This document shows positions 30,317 through 40,130 of a DNA stretch of 64,000 bases, in pieces; within the stretch, counting starts at the first letter, position 1, and every line of letters starts with the position of its first letter. The stretch lies in assembly GCA_003142475.1 (NCBI GenBank), contig PLMK01000026.1:71299-135298 (forward strand), written 5' to 3'. The stretch is from Ignavibacteriota bacterium. GTDB taxonomy: Bacteria > Bacteroidota > Ignavibacteria > UBA10030. The position numbers and the translations under genes were made by a program. Below the pieces are notes generated by a model, which was given only the letters and a program-made list of their open reading frames with translations, was not told where the DNA came from and searched no databases.

Positions 30317-32011
30317 TCATTCTTTCGGCCTGTAGCGGCGGAAGAATTTATCTTCAGATTCGACAGTGCCTATTAAAATCATTTCTCCTGCAGCAGGGAG
30401 TACCATATCGGGATTTGTATCGATCTTTATTGATCCATTTGCGCTAATTCCAATTACATTACATCCGCACTCTTCATGGATTAATGTAGATTTAATTGTT
30501 TTACCAACCAATGCCAGCGGTGTTTCAACACGGAATACATCTACTCCTTCCGCAATCATTAAAATATTTCCACGCTTCGACAAGTTGAAGATAGTGTTCG
30601 CACCAAGAGATGCATGCGAGATAACAAATTCACATCCTGCAGAATGAAGCGAATGGATATTCCGGTCTAAAGTTGCACGGCTGATAATTTGAATGTCCTT
30701 ACGAAGATGGCGGCAGTACGTTGTAAGATAAATGTTAACAGGATCACTGTGACTTGTGATTGCAACGGCAGGAGCCTCAAAGAAACCTGCCCGTCTTAAT
30801 AACTGAATATCCGTTGCATCTCCCTGAATATATTTTTTATCATCAAAAATAAGTTCCTTCTCTTTTTCGATAATCCGGAAATCAATATCCCGTTCTTTCA
30901 AAGCACGTCCAAGGGCACAACCCACACTACCTGCTCCAATAATCATAATCGGGGCACTGCTGATATTGTAAATACAAAATAGCTCGTTGTACCGATCAAT
31001 TTGATTCTGTGTTCCAGCGAGAACAAGAATACTTTTTTTATTGATGGTCTTAGCTTCATTAGGCAGAACAAATATTCCTCCTTCCCAGACACCAACTATA
31101 GCAGCATCTACGAGATGAGAACTACGTGCTTGCTCAATAGTTTTACCAACAAGCGGAGTCCCGGCCGCCGCTGCCTCAGCAATTACCAACTCATCTATTT
31201 GACCGAGAATATGGGCCATCGCATCTCCGGCAATAATTCTGCGCGAGAGAGATTGTCCCATCATTTCATCTAATGCTAAAACATGTGTACATCCAGCATG
31301 CTCCAATATTTGTACTGCAGGCTCTCCACTGGCGGATGCAATAATTGGAATATCGTGTGAAATGCTTCTAATAGTGTAAGCAAGCGAAGTATTTGTTATA
31401 TCTGTCCCTGTTGCTACAACAAACGATGCTTGATTAATTCGCGTTTCTTTAAAAGTTTTTGGATCATCGAGCAATCCTGTGACAATTCTAATTCCTTGAT
31501 CCCGTAATTGCATTGCTTCTTCAAGATCCGGAACTATAACTGCATACGACTGGTTGTACCGCTTCAATCGTTCGACGAGTGCACTTGTCAGCGGGCCGAA
31601 TTCCGTAAGCACAACATGGCCACGTGTATTTGCCGGTAATTCTCGAGGAACGCGCGCTGAAGATTGAAAAAGCCGAATGATTGTAAATGGGAGCAGAGCC
31701 AGTAAAAAGATAACTCCGGTGGAAAGCACAAGGATTGTGAACAGCATTCCGAAGTCACTGGAAAATGTAATGTCTCCTTGTCCCAGTGTACTCATCGTAG
31801 ATATAATCCAATACAACCCTGCTACGTAACTATACTCCCTCCCTTCAATGTGCATGATATATTGAAATGCGAAAGAATATATGCAAAGAATAAAAATAAA
31901 TGCAACAGACAACCGAACAAGCAGCATAGCATTGCGTTTACTTGTGATACGCTGTAGTAAATGCAATGGCCGCTGCGGGGTAAATTTTAGCCGTCCACTA
32001 TGAGATATCAT
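30317..32011 (-). CDS. Two-TM ion channel with two RCK (TrkA-N/TrkA-C) modules
   Basis: Pore YWIISTMSTLGQGDITF, followed by a degenerate RCK (GHVVLTEFGPLTSAL) and a canonical RCK (MIIGAGSVGCALGRALKERDIDFRIIEKE). Confidence 0.85.
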   Translation of the reverse strand: MISHSGRLKFTPQRPLHLLQRITSKRNAMLLVRLSVAFIFILCIYSFAFQYIMHIEGREYSYVAGLYWIISTMSTLGQGDITFSSDFGMLFTILVLSTGVIFLLALLPFTIIRLFQSSARVPRELPANTRGHVVLTEFGPLTSALVERLKRYNQSYAVIVPDLEEAMQLRDQGIRIVTGLLDDPKTFKETRINQASFVVATGTDITNTSLAYTIRSISHDIPIIASASGEPAVQILEHAGCTHVLALDEMMGQSLSRRIIAGDAMAHILGQIDELVIAEAAAAGTPLVGKTIEQARSSHLVDAAIVGVWEGGIFVLPNEAKTINKKSILVLAGTQNQIDRYNELFCIYNISSAPIMIIGAGSVGCALGRALKERDIDFRIIEKEKELIFDDKKYIQGDATDIQLLRRAGFFEAPAVAITSHSDPVNIYLTTYCRHLRKDIQIISRATLDRNIHSLHSAGCEFVISHASLGANTIFNLSKRGNILMIAEGVDVFRVETPLALVGKTIKSTLIHEECGCNVIGISANGSIKIDTNPDMVLPAAGEMILIGTVESEDKFFRRYRPKE

Positions 32012-32448
32012 TTGGGGCTCTTAACTTTTATCTCTGATTATCGAGCACTGCAAGAAGCTCAGTGTGACTGTGGCGTAATCTACATGTTATCCAAGTGATA
32101 TTCAATATTTGAATTATACAGAAGATTCTCTTTGTGTTCAGTTATTGTATGAGAAAGAAGGGAATCTGTTCTCAGCATCATTTCTCAATTAATACTTTCT
32201 CTGCGTAATCAATTGTATTCTCTTTCAAAAACAATCTGTAAATATTAGTGAAACGAGATAGTCTATTACAAGTAGGGACATCTGGCTGAACGTTCCTACA
32301 AAAACACTATTTAAATTCGTAACCGTACACCCCCATACACTATTCTTCCGCTCAAAGGACACCAGATTAATCGAAACGGCGAAGAATGAACCTTTCTTTA
32401 ATACGTATTCTTTCATATGGCTAAATAAAGTGGTATTATTTTGGATAG

Positions 32449-32480
32449 TTTGTATTGATTGGAACGAAATTGTATGTTTG
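32449..32480 (+). promoter_or_regulatory. Candidate Bacteroidota-type promoter for the metal-efflux cluster
   Basis: TTTG (32449-32452) - 20 nt - TATGTTTG (32473-32480), matching TTTG-N19-21-TAnnTTTG, 20 bp before the first ATG. Confidence 0.35.
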
Positions 32481-32499
32481 ATCGTTTAATATACTGACG

Positions 32500-32910
32500 A
32501 TGAGATACTCAAAACTCCATATGATTGTAAAGATAACACTTCTGAGCACAATGATATTTTTTTCCTCAGGGTTCACAACTATTGTCAAATATTGCTCAAT
32601 GAGCCAATCTTCAGAATGCTGCTGTGAATCGGATCACTCCGATAATGCTGCGACACAAACCAATGAACCTTCTGTTAATGACCAGAACTCTTCGTGCCTC
32701 ACGGTGAAAGTGATCGGTGGTTTGAATGAAATAAAAGCAACAGTCACCTCTGAAGCTTCAGCAAAATTATTGGCAGTTGAAACTGTTCCGCTAAATTTTG
32801 AAGCCGTCCCCTTACCACTTCCGACTCATTCTCTTTTATTTACTTATACAGATGATAGTGCTCCACCCAATAAAGACATCTGCATTCGTATAAGCTCTCT
32901 TTTGATCTAA
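32500..32910 (+). CDS. Small Cys-rich exported protein, HYC_CC_PP-like, leading the RND efflux cluster
   Basis: N-terminal hydrophobic helix, KYC...ECCCES...DDSAPPNK pattern; immediately upstream of CusA-like gene. Confidence 0.6.
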   Translation: MRYSKLHMIVKITLLSTMIFFSSGFTTIVKYCSMSQSSECCCESDHSDNAATQTNEPSVNDQNSSCLTVKVIGGLNEIKATVTSEASAKLLAVETVPLNFEAVPLPLPTHSLLFTYTDDSAPPNKDICIRISSLLI

Positions 32911-33000
32911 ACCATTCCTTAGCAAGTGTGTTGTTTATTTTTTAAACAATGATACAGTGCTGTTGTGTGCTGTCGAATACATTTATGCTTTGGAGAACTT

Positions 33001-36000
33001 ATGATCGAGCGTATTATTGATTGGAGCGCGAAAAACCGCTTCATCGTTATTCTACTCTACATTCTCATTACCGGTTTTGGCATTTACTGCGTTATCAACC
33101 TGCCGGTTGATGCGATACCTGACTTATCGGAAAATCAGGTTATTGTTTTCACCGAATGGATGGGGCGTTCTCCGGAAATCGTCGAACAGCAAATCACCTA
33201 TCCAATATCATCTGCTTTGCAGGGATTGCCTGAAGTAAAAGCAGTCCGGGCGAGCTCGATGTTCGGAATGTCATTCGTCTTTGTGATTTTCAATGACAAC
33301 ACCGATCTTTATTTTGCGCGAAATCGTGTCATTGAAAAACTCGCTTTGGTTCGTTCGGAACTTCCACCGAATGTCACTCCCATTCTTGGTCCCGATGGGA
33401 CAGGAGTCGGACATGTCTTTTGGTATACTGTTGAGGGAAAGAACTATGACCTTGCCACGCTCCGTTCTGTTCAAGACTGGTACCTGCGAAACAAACTTGT
33501 TTCCGTTGAAGGTGTCGCTGAAATTGCGAGCATCGGCGGTTTTGTTAAGCAGTATCAGGTCGATATAGATCCTAATAAGTTACGCGCATATAATGTAACC
33601 ATCGGAAAACTTGCCGGTGCAATTCAGCGCAACAACAACGAAGTGGGCGGGAAACTTCTTGAAATCAGCAACGCAGAATATTTTGTTCGCGGTCAAGGGT
33701 ATATTACTTCCACCGAAGATGTGGAGAACGTCTTTATCAAGCAGGGCCCGAATGGTATTCCCATCTTGGTGAAAAATGTAGCCACCGTGCAGCTTGGCGG
33801 GGATATACGCCGCGGATTATTGGAAAAGAACGGCGAAGGAGAAGTTGTCGGCGGCATTGTCGTGATGCGAAGCGGTGCCAATGCGCGTGATGTGATAGAA
33901 AGAGTAAAGCAGCGTATTGAAGAGATCAAACCGGGACTTCCTCCGGGTGTTGAAGTTGTGCCATCCTATGATCGTTCTATATTGATAGAAGCGGCTATCG
34001 GTACGTTGAGCCGTGCTCTGATCGAGGCAAGCATTATTGTTGCGATTGTCGTGACGATATTTCTTCTCCACTTCCGGTCCATTCTTCGTATTTTGATCGA
34101 ACTGCCGATTTCTGTTTTGCTTGCATTCATTTTGATGTATGTCTTTGGTATCACCTCAAACATCATGTCCTTAGGCGGCATTGTCCTGGCGATCGGAGTG
34201 ATTGTTGATTCTTCCATTGTGCTGGTGGAAAATGCCTACCGCAATATTGCAAATGCGCTGGCAAAGAAAGGGCATCTCACCAATGAAGAATATCGTGACA
34301 TCTCCATCATATCTGCGAAGCAAGTTGGCAGGGCAATCTTCTTCTCGGAACTGATCATTCTTATCGGATTCCTTCCTGTATTTTTGCTGACAGGTCAGGA
34401 AGGGAAGCTCTTCCACCCGCTTGCATTTACAAAATCATTTGTGATGATCTCATCGGCGATGGTTGTTATCACACTTATCCCTGTACTTATGACAATGTTG
34501 ATGAGAGGAAATTTCCGGCCAGAATCGGCTAATCCTGTTACAGGATTCTTCATTCGATTGTATCAGCCTGTCATCCATTGGGTACTGAAACATCGCAAGG
34601 CAACAATCGCCATCAATGTTCTTGCACTTCTTATTACAGTTCCGATGATGATGCATATCGGTTCTGAATTCATGCCTCCATTGGATGAAGGATCTATTCT
34701 CTATATGCCGGTGACGTTGCCAAACGCTTCTGTTACAGAAGTCGCCAGAATCATGGCATTGCAGGATAAAATTATTCGGAGTGTGCCCGAGGTACATCAT
34801 GTTCTTGGGAAAGCTGGGCGGGCTGAAACCGCAACGGATAATGCACCAATCAGTATGGTCGAAACAATTATTATGCTAAAGCCGAAAGATCAATGGCGTC
34901 CTGGAATAACAAAGAGGGATATCGTTCAGGAATTGGACGCAAAGCTGCAAATTCCAGGCGTCCGTAATGGATGGACGCAGCCAATCATTAACCGTATCAA
35001 TATGCTTTCAACGGGTGTTCGCACAGATATTGGTTTTAAGGTCTTCGGTGACAATCTCGACACCCTCGAACACTATGCCATCAAAGCAGAACAAATCCTG
35101 AAGGACGTACCGGGCGCTGCCGACATCGTTGCCGAGAGAATCGGAAACGGTTACTATGTTGATATCGTGCCCAAGAAAGCGATGCTCTCCCGCTACGGAT
35201 TAAACATCGGCGACCTGCAGGATATTATTGAAGTGGCTATTGGCGGACAAAACCTGGGTGTTGTTCTCGAAGGCAGAATGCGGTTCCCGATTCGTTTACG
35301 GTTTGAACGTGAATATCGTGACAACGTCGAAGAATTAAACCGTCTCTTTATTCCTGTCAGAACAGGCGGTGCGGTGTCAACTGCAATGAACGCTTCACCC
35401 GCTATGGGACAGAGCGGAGCATCGTCAACATCATCGGGCATGTCTGGAATGGGTTCAGCCCAATCTTCAAAGTCACAGGTATCGACTCAGCAGTCATCAT
35501 TTGTTTCATCTTCCCTGCTCAACCAGCATTCTGCCGGTGAACTTGCCTATGTTCCTCTTTCAGAATTGGCAGATTTAAAAATCATTACCGGCCCGCCTAT
35601 GATCAGCAGTGAGAACGGGCAGCTTCGCGCCATTGTGTATATGAATGTGCGCGGCAGGGATATGGGCGGAACAATGGAAGACGCAAAGAAAGTTATCAGC
35701 GAAAATCTAAAACTTCCTTCTGGCTATTCCTACACGTGGAGCGGGCAATATGAACATAAAGTTCGTGCTCAAAAAACGCTTGAGTACATTATGCCGATTG
35801 TCTTTCTCATAATTTTTGTTCTGCTCTATTTTACATTCAAAGATTATGTAGAAGCGTTTGTTGTAATGTTATCAGTTCCATTTGCTCTTATCGGCGGTGT
35901 CTATATGATCTTTATACTCGGATACAATTTTTCAGTAGCTGTGTGGGTAGGATTCATCGCGCTCTATGGCATCGCGGTAGAGACAGGTGTTGTCATGGTT

Positions 36001-36360
36001 GTTTATTTGCACGAAGCACTGGATAAAAAGATACGAGCTCATAAAAACGGAGAACGCGGTCCATTAACAACTCAGGACATTTATGAAGCTACAGTTGAAG
36101 GTGCGGTTTTACGATTGCGGCCGAAAATCATGACTGTCGTAACCAGTATGATGGGATTGATTCCAGTGATGTGGGCAACCGGTGCCGGTGCAGATATGAT
36201 GAAACCACTCACGGCTCCGATGATCGGCGGGCTCTTTACTTCCGCTGTTCACGTTCTTATTGTCACGCCAGTGTTGTTTGTGATAATGAAAGAACATGCT
36301 TTAAAAAAGGGAACACTTGAAATATCCAAGATGGCAGGATTTATTAAGGAAGGAGAATAA
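33001..36360 (+). CDS. cusA: CusA/CzcA-family heavy-metal RND efflux pump
   Basis: MIERIIDWSAKNRFIVILLYILITGFG...PVDAIPDLSENQVIVFTEWMGRSPEIVEQQITYP...; ATG at 33001 preferred over 32965. Confidence 0.95.
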   Translation: MIERIIDWSAKNRFIVILLYILITGFGIYCVINLPVDAIPDLSENQVIVFTEWMGRSPEIVEQQITYPISSALQGLPEVKAVRASSMFGMSFVFVIFNDNTDLYFARNRVIEKLALVRSELPPNVTPILGPDGTGVGHVFWYTVEGKNYDLATLRSVQDWYLRNKLVSVEGVAEIASIGGFVKQYQVDIDPNKLRAYNVTIGKLAGAIQRNNNEVGGKLLEISNAEYFVRGQGYITSTEDVENVFIKQGPNGIPILVKNVATVQLGGDIRRGLLEKNGEGEVVGGIVVMRSGANARDVIERVKQRIEEIKPGLPPGVEVVPSYDRSILIEAAIGTLSRALIEASIIVAIVVTIFLLHFRSILRILIELPISVLLAFILMYVFGITSNIMSLGGIVLAIGVIVDSSIVLVENAYRNIANALAKKGHLTNEEYRDISIISAKQVGRAIFFSELIILIGFLPVFLLTGQEGKLFHPLAFTKSFVMISSAMVVITLIPVLMTMLMRGNFRPESANPVTGFFIRLYQPVIHWVLKHRKATIAINVLALLITVPMMMHIGSEFMPPLDEGSILYMPVTLPNASVTEVARIMALQDKIIRSVPEVHHVLGKAGRAETATDNAPISMVETIIMLKPKDQWRPGITKRDIVQELDAKLQIPGVRNGWTQPIINRINMLSTGVRTDIGFKVFGDNLDTLEHYAIKAEQILKDVPGAADIVAERIGNGYYVDIVPKKAMLSRYGLNIGDLQDIIEVAIGGQNLGVVLEGRMRFPIRLRFEREYRDNVEELNRLFIPVRTGGAVSTAMNASPAMGQSGASSTSSGMSGMGSAQSSKSQVSTQQSSFVSSSLLNQHSAGELAYVPLSELADLKIITGPPMISSENGQLRAIVYMNVRGRDMGGTMEDAKKVISENLKLPSGYSYTWSGQYEHKVRAQKTLEYIMPIVFLIIFVLLYFTFKDYVEAFVVMLSVPFALIGGVYMIFILGYNFSVAVWVGFIALYGIAVETGVVMVVYLHEALDKKIRAHKNGERGPLTTQDIYEATVEGAVLRLRPKIMTVVTSMMGLIPVMWATGAGADMMKPLTAPMIGGLFTSAVHVLIVTPVLFVIMKEHALKKGTLEISKMAGFIKEGE

Positions 36361-36362
36361 TC

Positions 36363-37673
36363 ATGAAAAAGGTACAAGCGCTGCTCACATTCTCTTTTCT
36401 TCTATCACAAGCAATCGCGCAACCGGTTGATTCTCTCATACAGGAAGCATATAAGAATAATCCACAGCTCAAGTCGTTTGAATACCAGATTCAGGCGACT
36501 GGATTCCGCGCTTCTTCAGTTAGCGCATGGCCGGCACCGACACTTGGTGTGGAGTTTAGTCAAATTCCATCCACTAGTACAAATATCCTCAACGATGCCA
36601 TATCCAATAATATTTCCATTTCGCAAATGTTTATGCTGGGTGGTAAGCTCTCGGCAATGTCTGAGATGGAAAAGAGAAAAGGCAAGGTGTTGGAACAAAA
36701 CCTTGGTTCATTTCAAGTACAGCTGCGTGCTAAAATCAAAATGAATTATTACCAGTTGTGGCTTCTCGACAGGCAAGCTGAAGTGCAACAACGAACAATA
36801 TCATTGTTAAACGAACTTGCTCAGAATATGCAATCACACGTGATGATAAACCGCATGCGTCAGGCAGATCTTTTTACGATACAGGCAGAAGTTGCATCCG
36901 AAAAATCGAAATTACACGAAATGTATTCTAAGCGGGCAAACCTGCAAAATGCGGTTAATTCTCTGTTGGGTCGAAATGATTTTACTCGGTTGATTAGAAC
37001 TGACAGTACACTTACGCCTACCTCGTACGTGTTGTCTGAGTTTCTGTTATCTGAAAGAGTGAAACAAGTTAATCCTTCCCTCATTGCGATGGATCGAATG
37101 AAGGAAATGAATGAAGCTGAAATTACCACCGCGAACATAGAACTTTTTCCTGATGTTATGCTGCAAGCGATGGTCATGCGAATGCCCAATGGTATGATTC
37201 TCACCAGCGGCCCGCGTTCGACGGAAATGATCCAGCAAAGCGTCGCTGGAATGGCAATGCAAAAAACCGATTGGATGTACAGCATCATGGCATCGATTAC
37301 ACTTCCATTTGCTCCCTGGTCGTCGGGACGCTCGACAGCGAAAGCAGACGAAATGCGTTCAACAAACTTGAGCATTGAGGCAGAGAAGAATGCCATGCAG
37401 CGGGAAATGATCGCATCGCTACGTTCGGCGTTGAACAGATACTCAACAGATGATTCGCTAGTCCATCAGTATCAAGCTGAGATTCTTCCACTCACACACC
37501 AGTCAGCAGAAGCGCAAACTGTCGCATATCAAACTGGACAGGTTCCGATTACGACTGTCCTCGATTCGCGCCGCATGGAGTTGATGAAACAAGACGATTA
37601 TCTCATGGTGATAATGGATCGTCAGATGGCATTCGTTGAAATAGAAATGATGGTTGGGGCACCACTTCAATAA
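36363..37673 (+). CDS. TolC/CusC-family outer-membrane efflux protein
   Basis: Signal peptide, PVDSLIQEAYKNNPQLKSFEYQIQATG..., second half LRSALNRYSTDDSLVHQYQAEILPLTHQSAEAQTVAYQTGQVPITTVLDSRR. Confidence 0.9.
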   Translation: MKKVQALLTFSFLLSQAIAQPVDSLIQEAYKNNPQLKSFEYQIQATGFRASSVSAWPAPTLGVEFSQIPSTSTNILNDAISNNISISQMFMLGGKLSAMSEMEKRKGKVLEQNLGSFQVQLRAKIKMNYYQLWLLDRQAEVQQRTISLLNELAQNMQSHVMINRMRQADLFTIQAEVASEKSKLHEMYSKRANLQNAVNSLLGRNDFTRLIRTDSTLTPTSYVLSEFLLSERVKQVNPSLIAMDRMKEMNEAEITTANIELFPDVMLQAMVMRMPNGMILTSGPRSTEMIQQSVAGMAMQKTDWMYSIMASITLPFAPWSSGRSTAKADEMRSTNLSIEAEKNAMQREMIASLRSALNRYSTDDSLVHQYQAEILPLTHQSAEAQTVAYQTGQVPITTVLDSRRMELMKQDDYLMVIMDRQMAFVEIEMMVGAPLQ

Positions 37674-37702
37674 AATCACACATATCACAAAGGAGTATAA
37701 AT

Positions 37703-38083
37703 ATGAAAACGTTCATTGCAGTTCTCACTGCGCTTATTGTTCTGAGTTTTTCAGCAATGGGTCAGGAAACGATGTCCCACAAGCATCAAATGGATTCAAC
37801 GAAAGTGGAAAAGCCGATGATGCATAAGCAGCATAAAGATATAACAAAGACTGCTAAACAAATGCAACAATATACCTGTCCGATGCATCCGGAAGTCATT
37901 ACCAATAAACCGGGCAAGTGCCCGAAATGCGGTATGACTCTCGTAAAAATGGAAGCCAAGAAAACCATGGAAATGAATTCCGATGTGTATACTTGCCCAA
38001 TGCACTCACAAGTGAAGTCTGATAAACCGGGCAAATGTCCAATATGCAAGATGAATTTGGTCAAAGAAAAAAAAGATAAATAA
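37703..38083 (+). CDS. Secreted protein with two heavy-metal-binding (HMBD-type) repeats
   Basis: YTCPMHPEVITNKPGKCPKCGMTLVKME and YTCPMHSQVKSDKPGKCPICKMNLVKE after a signal peptide and His/Met/Lys-rich linker. Confidence 0.9.
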   Translation: MKTFIAVLTALIVLSFSAMGQETMSHKHQMDSTKVEKPMMHKQHKDITKTAKQMQQYTCPMHPEVITNKPGKCPKCGMTLVKMEAKKTMEMNSDVYTCPMHSQVKSDKPGKCPICKMNLVKEKKDK

Positions 38084-38139
38084 GAATTGTAGTGGTGCAA
38101 TTCAACCAGACTTTGTAAATATAAACTAAGGTAATAGAA

Positions 38140-39414
38140 ATGAAACCACTTTTAATATCTCTCTTGGTGCTCACTGCAATGATGCTGTCATCGTGCAGTA
38201 AACCATCTTCATCACACAACGGACAGGCCGACTCTACTGCAATGGCACAAACCGGAGATTATTACACCTGCACAATGCATCCGCAGGTGCATTTGGATAA
38301 ACCCGGTGTCTGCCCTATTTGCGGAATGGAACTTGTTAAAGCGAGCAATAGTAGAAAGATGGAAGGCATTGGAGCCGAAGCAATGGTTCCTCTTAATGAC
38401 CGGGATCAACTTCTTGCAAATGTCTCAACTGTCAAAATCGGGTACGAAACGGTCGAACACTCTGTTCGCGCCTTTGGTACTCTGGAAATTGCTGAACCAA
38501 ATAAAACGGTCATCAGTGCTCGTTTTAATGGACGAATCGAAAAACTGCATGTCGATGCAGTTGGCGTCAAGGTTAAACAAGGCGATCCGTTATTCGAAAT
38601 TTACAGTCCTGACATTATCCAGGCAGAAAATGAATACCTGCAAGCAATCAAAACCGGTTCTTCTGAACATCAGAGTATTGTGTCGGATCCAAAATCTAAA
38701 TTACTTTTATTGGGCTTGACGCAACAGCAGATTCATGCACTTGAATCTGCAAATACTGTACCGCTCGTTACAACGTATTATTCTCCAGCAAACGGTATTG
38801 TCATTGATAAAAAAATCGTCACGGGAATTTACGTGTCGGAAGGATCAACGCTCTACGAGATATCCGACATTTCGACATTATGGAATATTGCCGAGGTCTA
38901 TGAATCCGATGCCGGATACATACGTGTCGGCGAAAAAGCAAATCTATCAATAGCGACATATCCCAATGAAACGTTCACAGGATCCGTGTCTCTTATCTAT
39001 CCGGTTGTGAATCCTCAAGCGCGAACCGTGAGAGTTCGGGTGCTGGTAAACAATGCAAACGGCAAACTGAAGCCCAATATGTACACTGAAACATTGTTTA
39101 CTCGAAAGAAAGGAAAGGCACTTACTGTTCCCGTCGGTGCTGTACTTGTGACAGGGAAGCGCAATCTTGTTTATGTTAAAGCCGAACACGAAAATCATTT
39201 CGAAGCGAGGGAGGTTGGAATTGGGTCACGCTTCAATGATAAATATGAAATCACGTGGGGACTTACAGAAGGAGAAGTTATTGTGAGTGAAGGCGGGTAT
39301 CTGATCGATTCCGAAAGCCAGCTTAAGTCAGGAACCGGAGCTGCTCATCAACACGGAGGTTCGGCGACCCCTCAAATAAAACCCAAAGAAATGCCAATGG
39401 AACATAAACATTAA
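38140..39414 (+). CDS. cusB: CusB-type efflux RND periplasmic adaptor with N-terminal HMBD
   Basis: Lipoprotein signal (MMLSSCS), YTCTMHPQVHLDKPGVCPICGMELVK, then membrane-fusion protein core. Confidence 0.93.
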   Translation: MKPLLISLLVLTAMMLSSCSKPSSSHNGQADSTAMAQTGDYYTCTMHPQVHLDKPGVCPICGMELVKASNSRKMEGIGAEAMVPLNDRDQLLANVSTVKIGYETVEHSVRAFGTLEIAEPNKTVISARFNGRIEKLHVDAVGVKVKQGDPLFEIYSPDIIQAENEYLQAIKTGSSEHQSIVSDPKSKLLLLGLTQQQIHALESANTVPLVTTYYSPANGIVIDKKIVTGIYVSEGSTLYEISDISTLWNIAEVYESDAGYIRVGEKANLSIATYPNETFTGSVSLIYPVVNPQARTVRVRVLVNNANGKLKPNMYTETLFTRKKGKALTVPVGAVLVTGKRNLVYVKAEHENHFEAREVGIGSRFNDKYEITWGLTEGEVIVSEGGYLIDSESQLKSGTGAAHQHGGSATPQIKPKEMPMEHKH

Positions 39415-39550
39415 GGCGCCCTTAGGAACCCTATTATGATGGCACATGTTCAAATAAATGTTATAGAGAGGAATTCAAGTATACCTAATGGATTCGTTCC
39501 CATTTCTTAGATCTTTCATAACATACAATGGAAATGAGACTTTTCACCAT

Positions 39551-40057
39551 TTAGAAATCGATGATTTCCGGATCTTTTTCATTTCGTACCACTTTCCACT
39601 CTTGTTCCAGCGGATCGAAGTCAGAAATTTTATTCAGCGGCATACGCAAGTATTTGCCGAAACCGGTTGCTGCAACTTCGCCGTTGGGCAAAAGCAGTTC
39701 GCCGGTGCCTTCAAATGTGCGGCTTGTTTCGTTGGTAATACGCCCGACAACGCGGAGATATTCGTTCAACGGAATTTGTTTTTTAAACCGAGTGGTAAAC
39801 TCAACAGTAACTCCCCAGACTTCTTCTTTTGACTTTATCATTATTGCGCGGCCGATTGTTTCGTCGAGAACCGCTGTGGTGATCCCGCCATGGAGCCTGC
39901 CCGGATAACTTTGATGTTCATTTGAAGGTCTGAAGATGCACACCAGTTCGTTGTTCTCTAATTCAAAGAATTCTCCTTTGAGTCCGAATGAATTCTTCAA
40001 TCCGCAAAGAAAACACATTTTACTGTTCTGTTGTTTTCCTGTAATGCGATGTTTCAT
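39551..40057 (-). CDS. PaaI-family hotdog thioesterase
   Basis: CFLCGLKNSFGLKGEFFELENNELVCIFRPSNEHQSYPGRLHGGITTAVLDETIGRA; start set at MKHRITG (40057). Confidence 0.88.
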   Translation of the reverse strand: MKHRITGKQQNSKMCFLCGLKNSFGLKGEFFELENNELVCIFRPSNEHQSYPGRLHGGITTAVLDETIGRAIMIKSKEEVWGVTVEFTTRFKKQIPLNEYLRVVGRITNETSRTFEGTGELLLPNGEVAATGFGKYLRMPLNKISDFDPLEQEWKVVRNEKDPEIIDF

Positions 40058-40073
40058 GTTGATTTTAATTTTC

Positions 40074-40103
40074 TGCGCTAGAGGCGCATCCGCCGTTGGC
40101 GGA
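40074..40103. repeat. Two abutting GC-rich hairpins (REP/BIME-like)
   Basis: TGCGC-tagag-GCGCA directly followed by TCCGCC-gtt-GGCGGA, intergenic. Confidence 0.6.
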
Positions 40104-40130
40104 GATTTAGTGATTTGATGATTTGAAAAT

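Noticed and set aside
36860-37396. 178-aa minus-strand ORF
   Set aside because: Fully antisense to the well-supported TolC-family gene; no recognisable domain
39488-39908. Plus-strand ORFs of 114-115 aa
   Set aside because: Antisense to the PaaI thioesterase gene; composition mirrors the real frame
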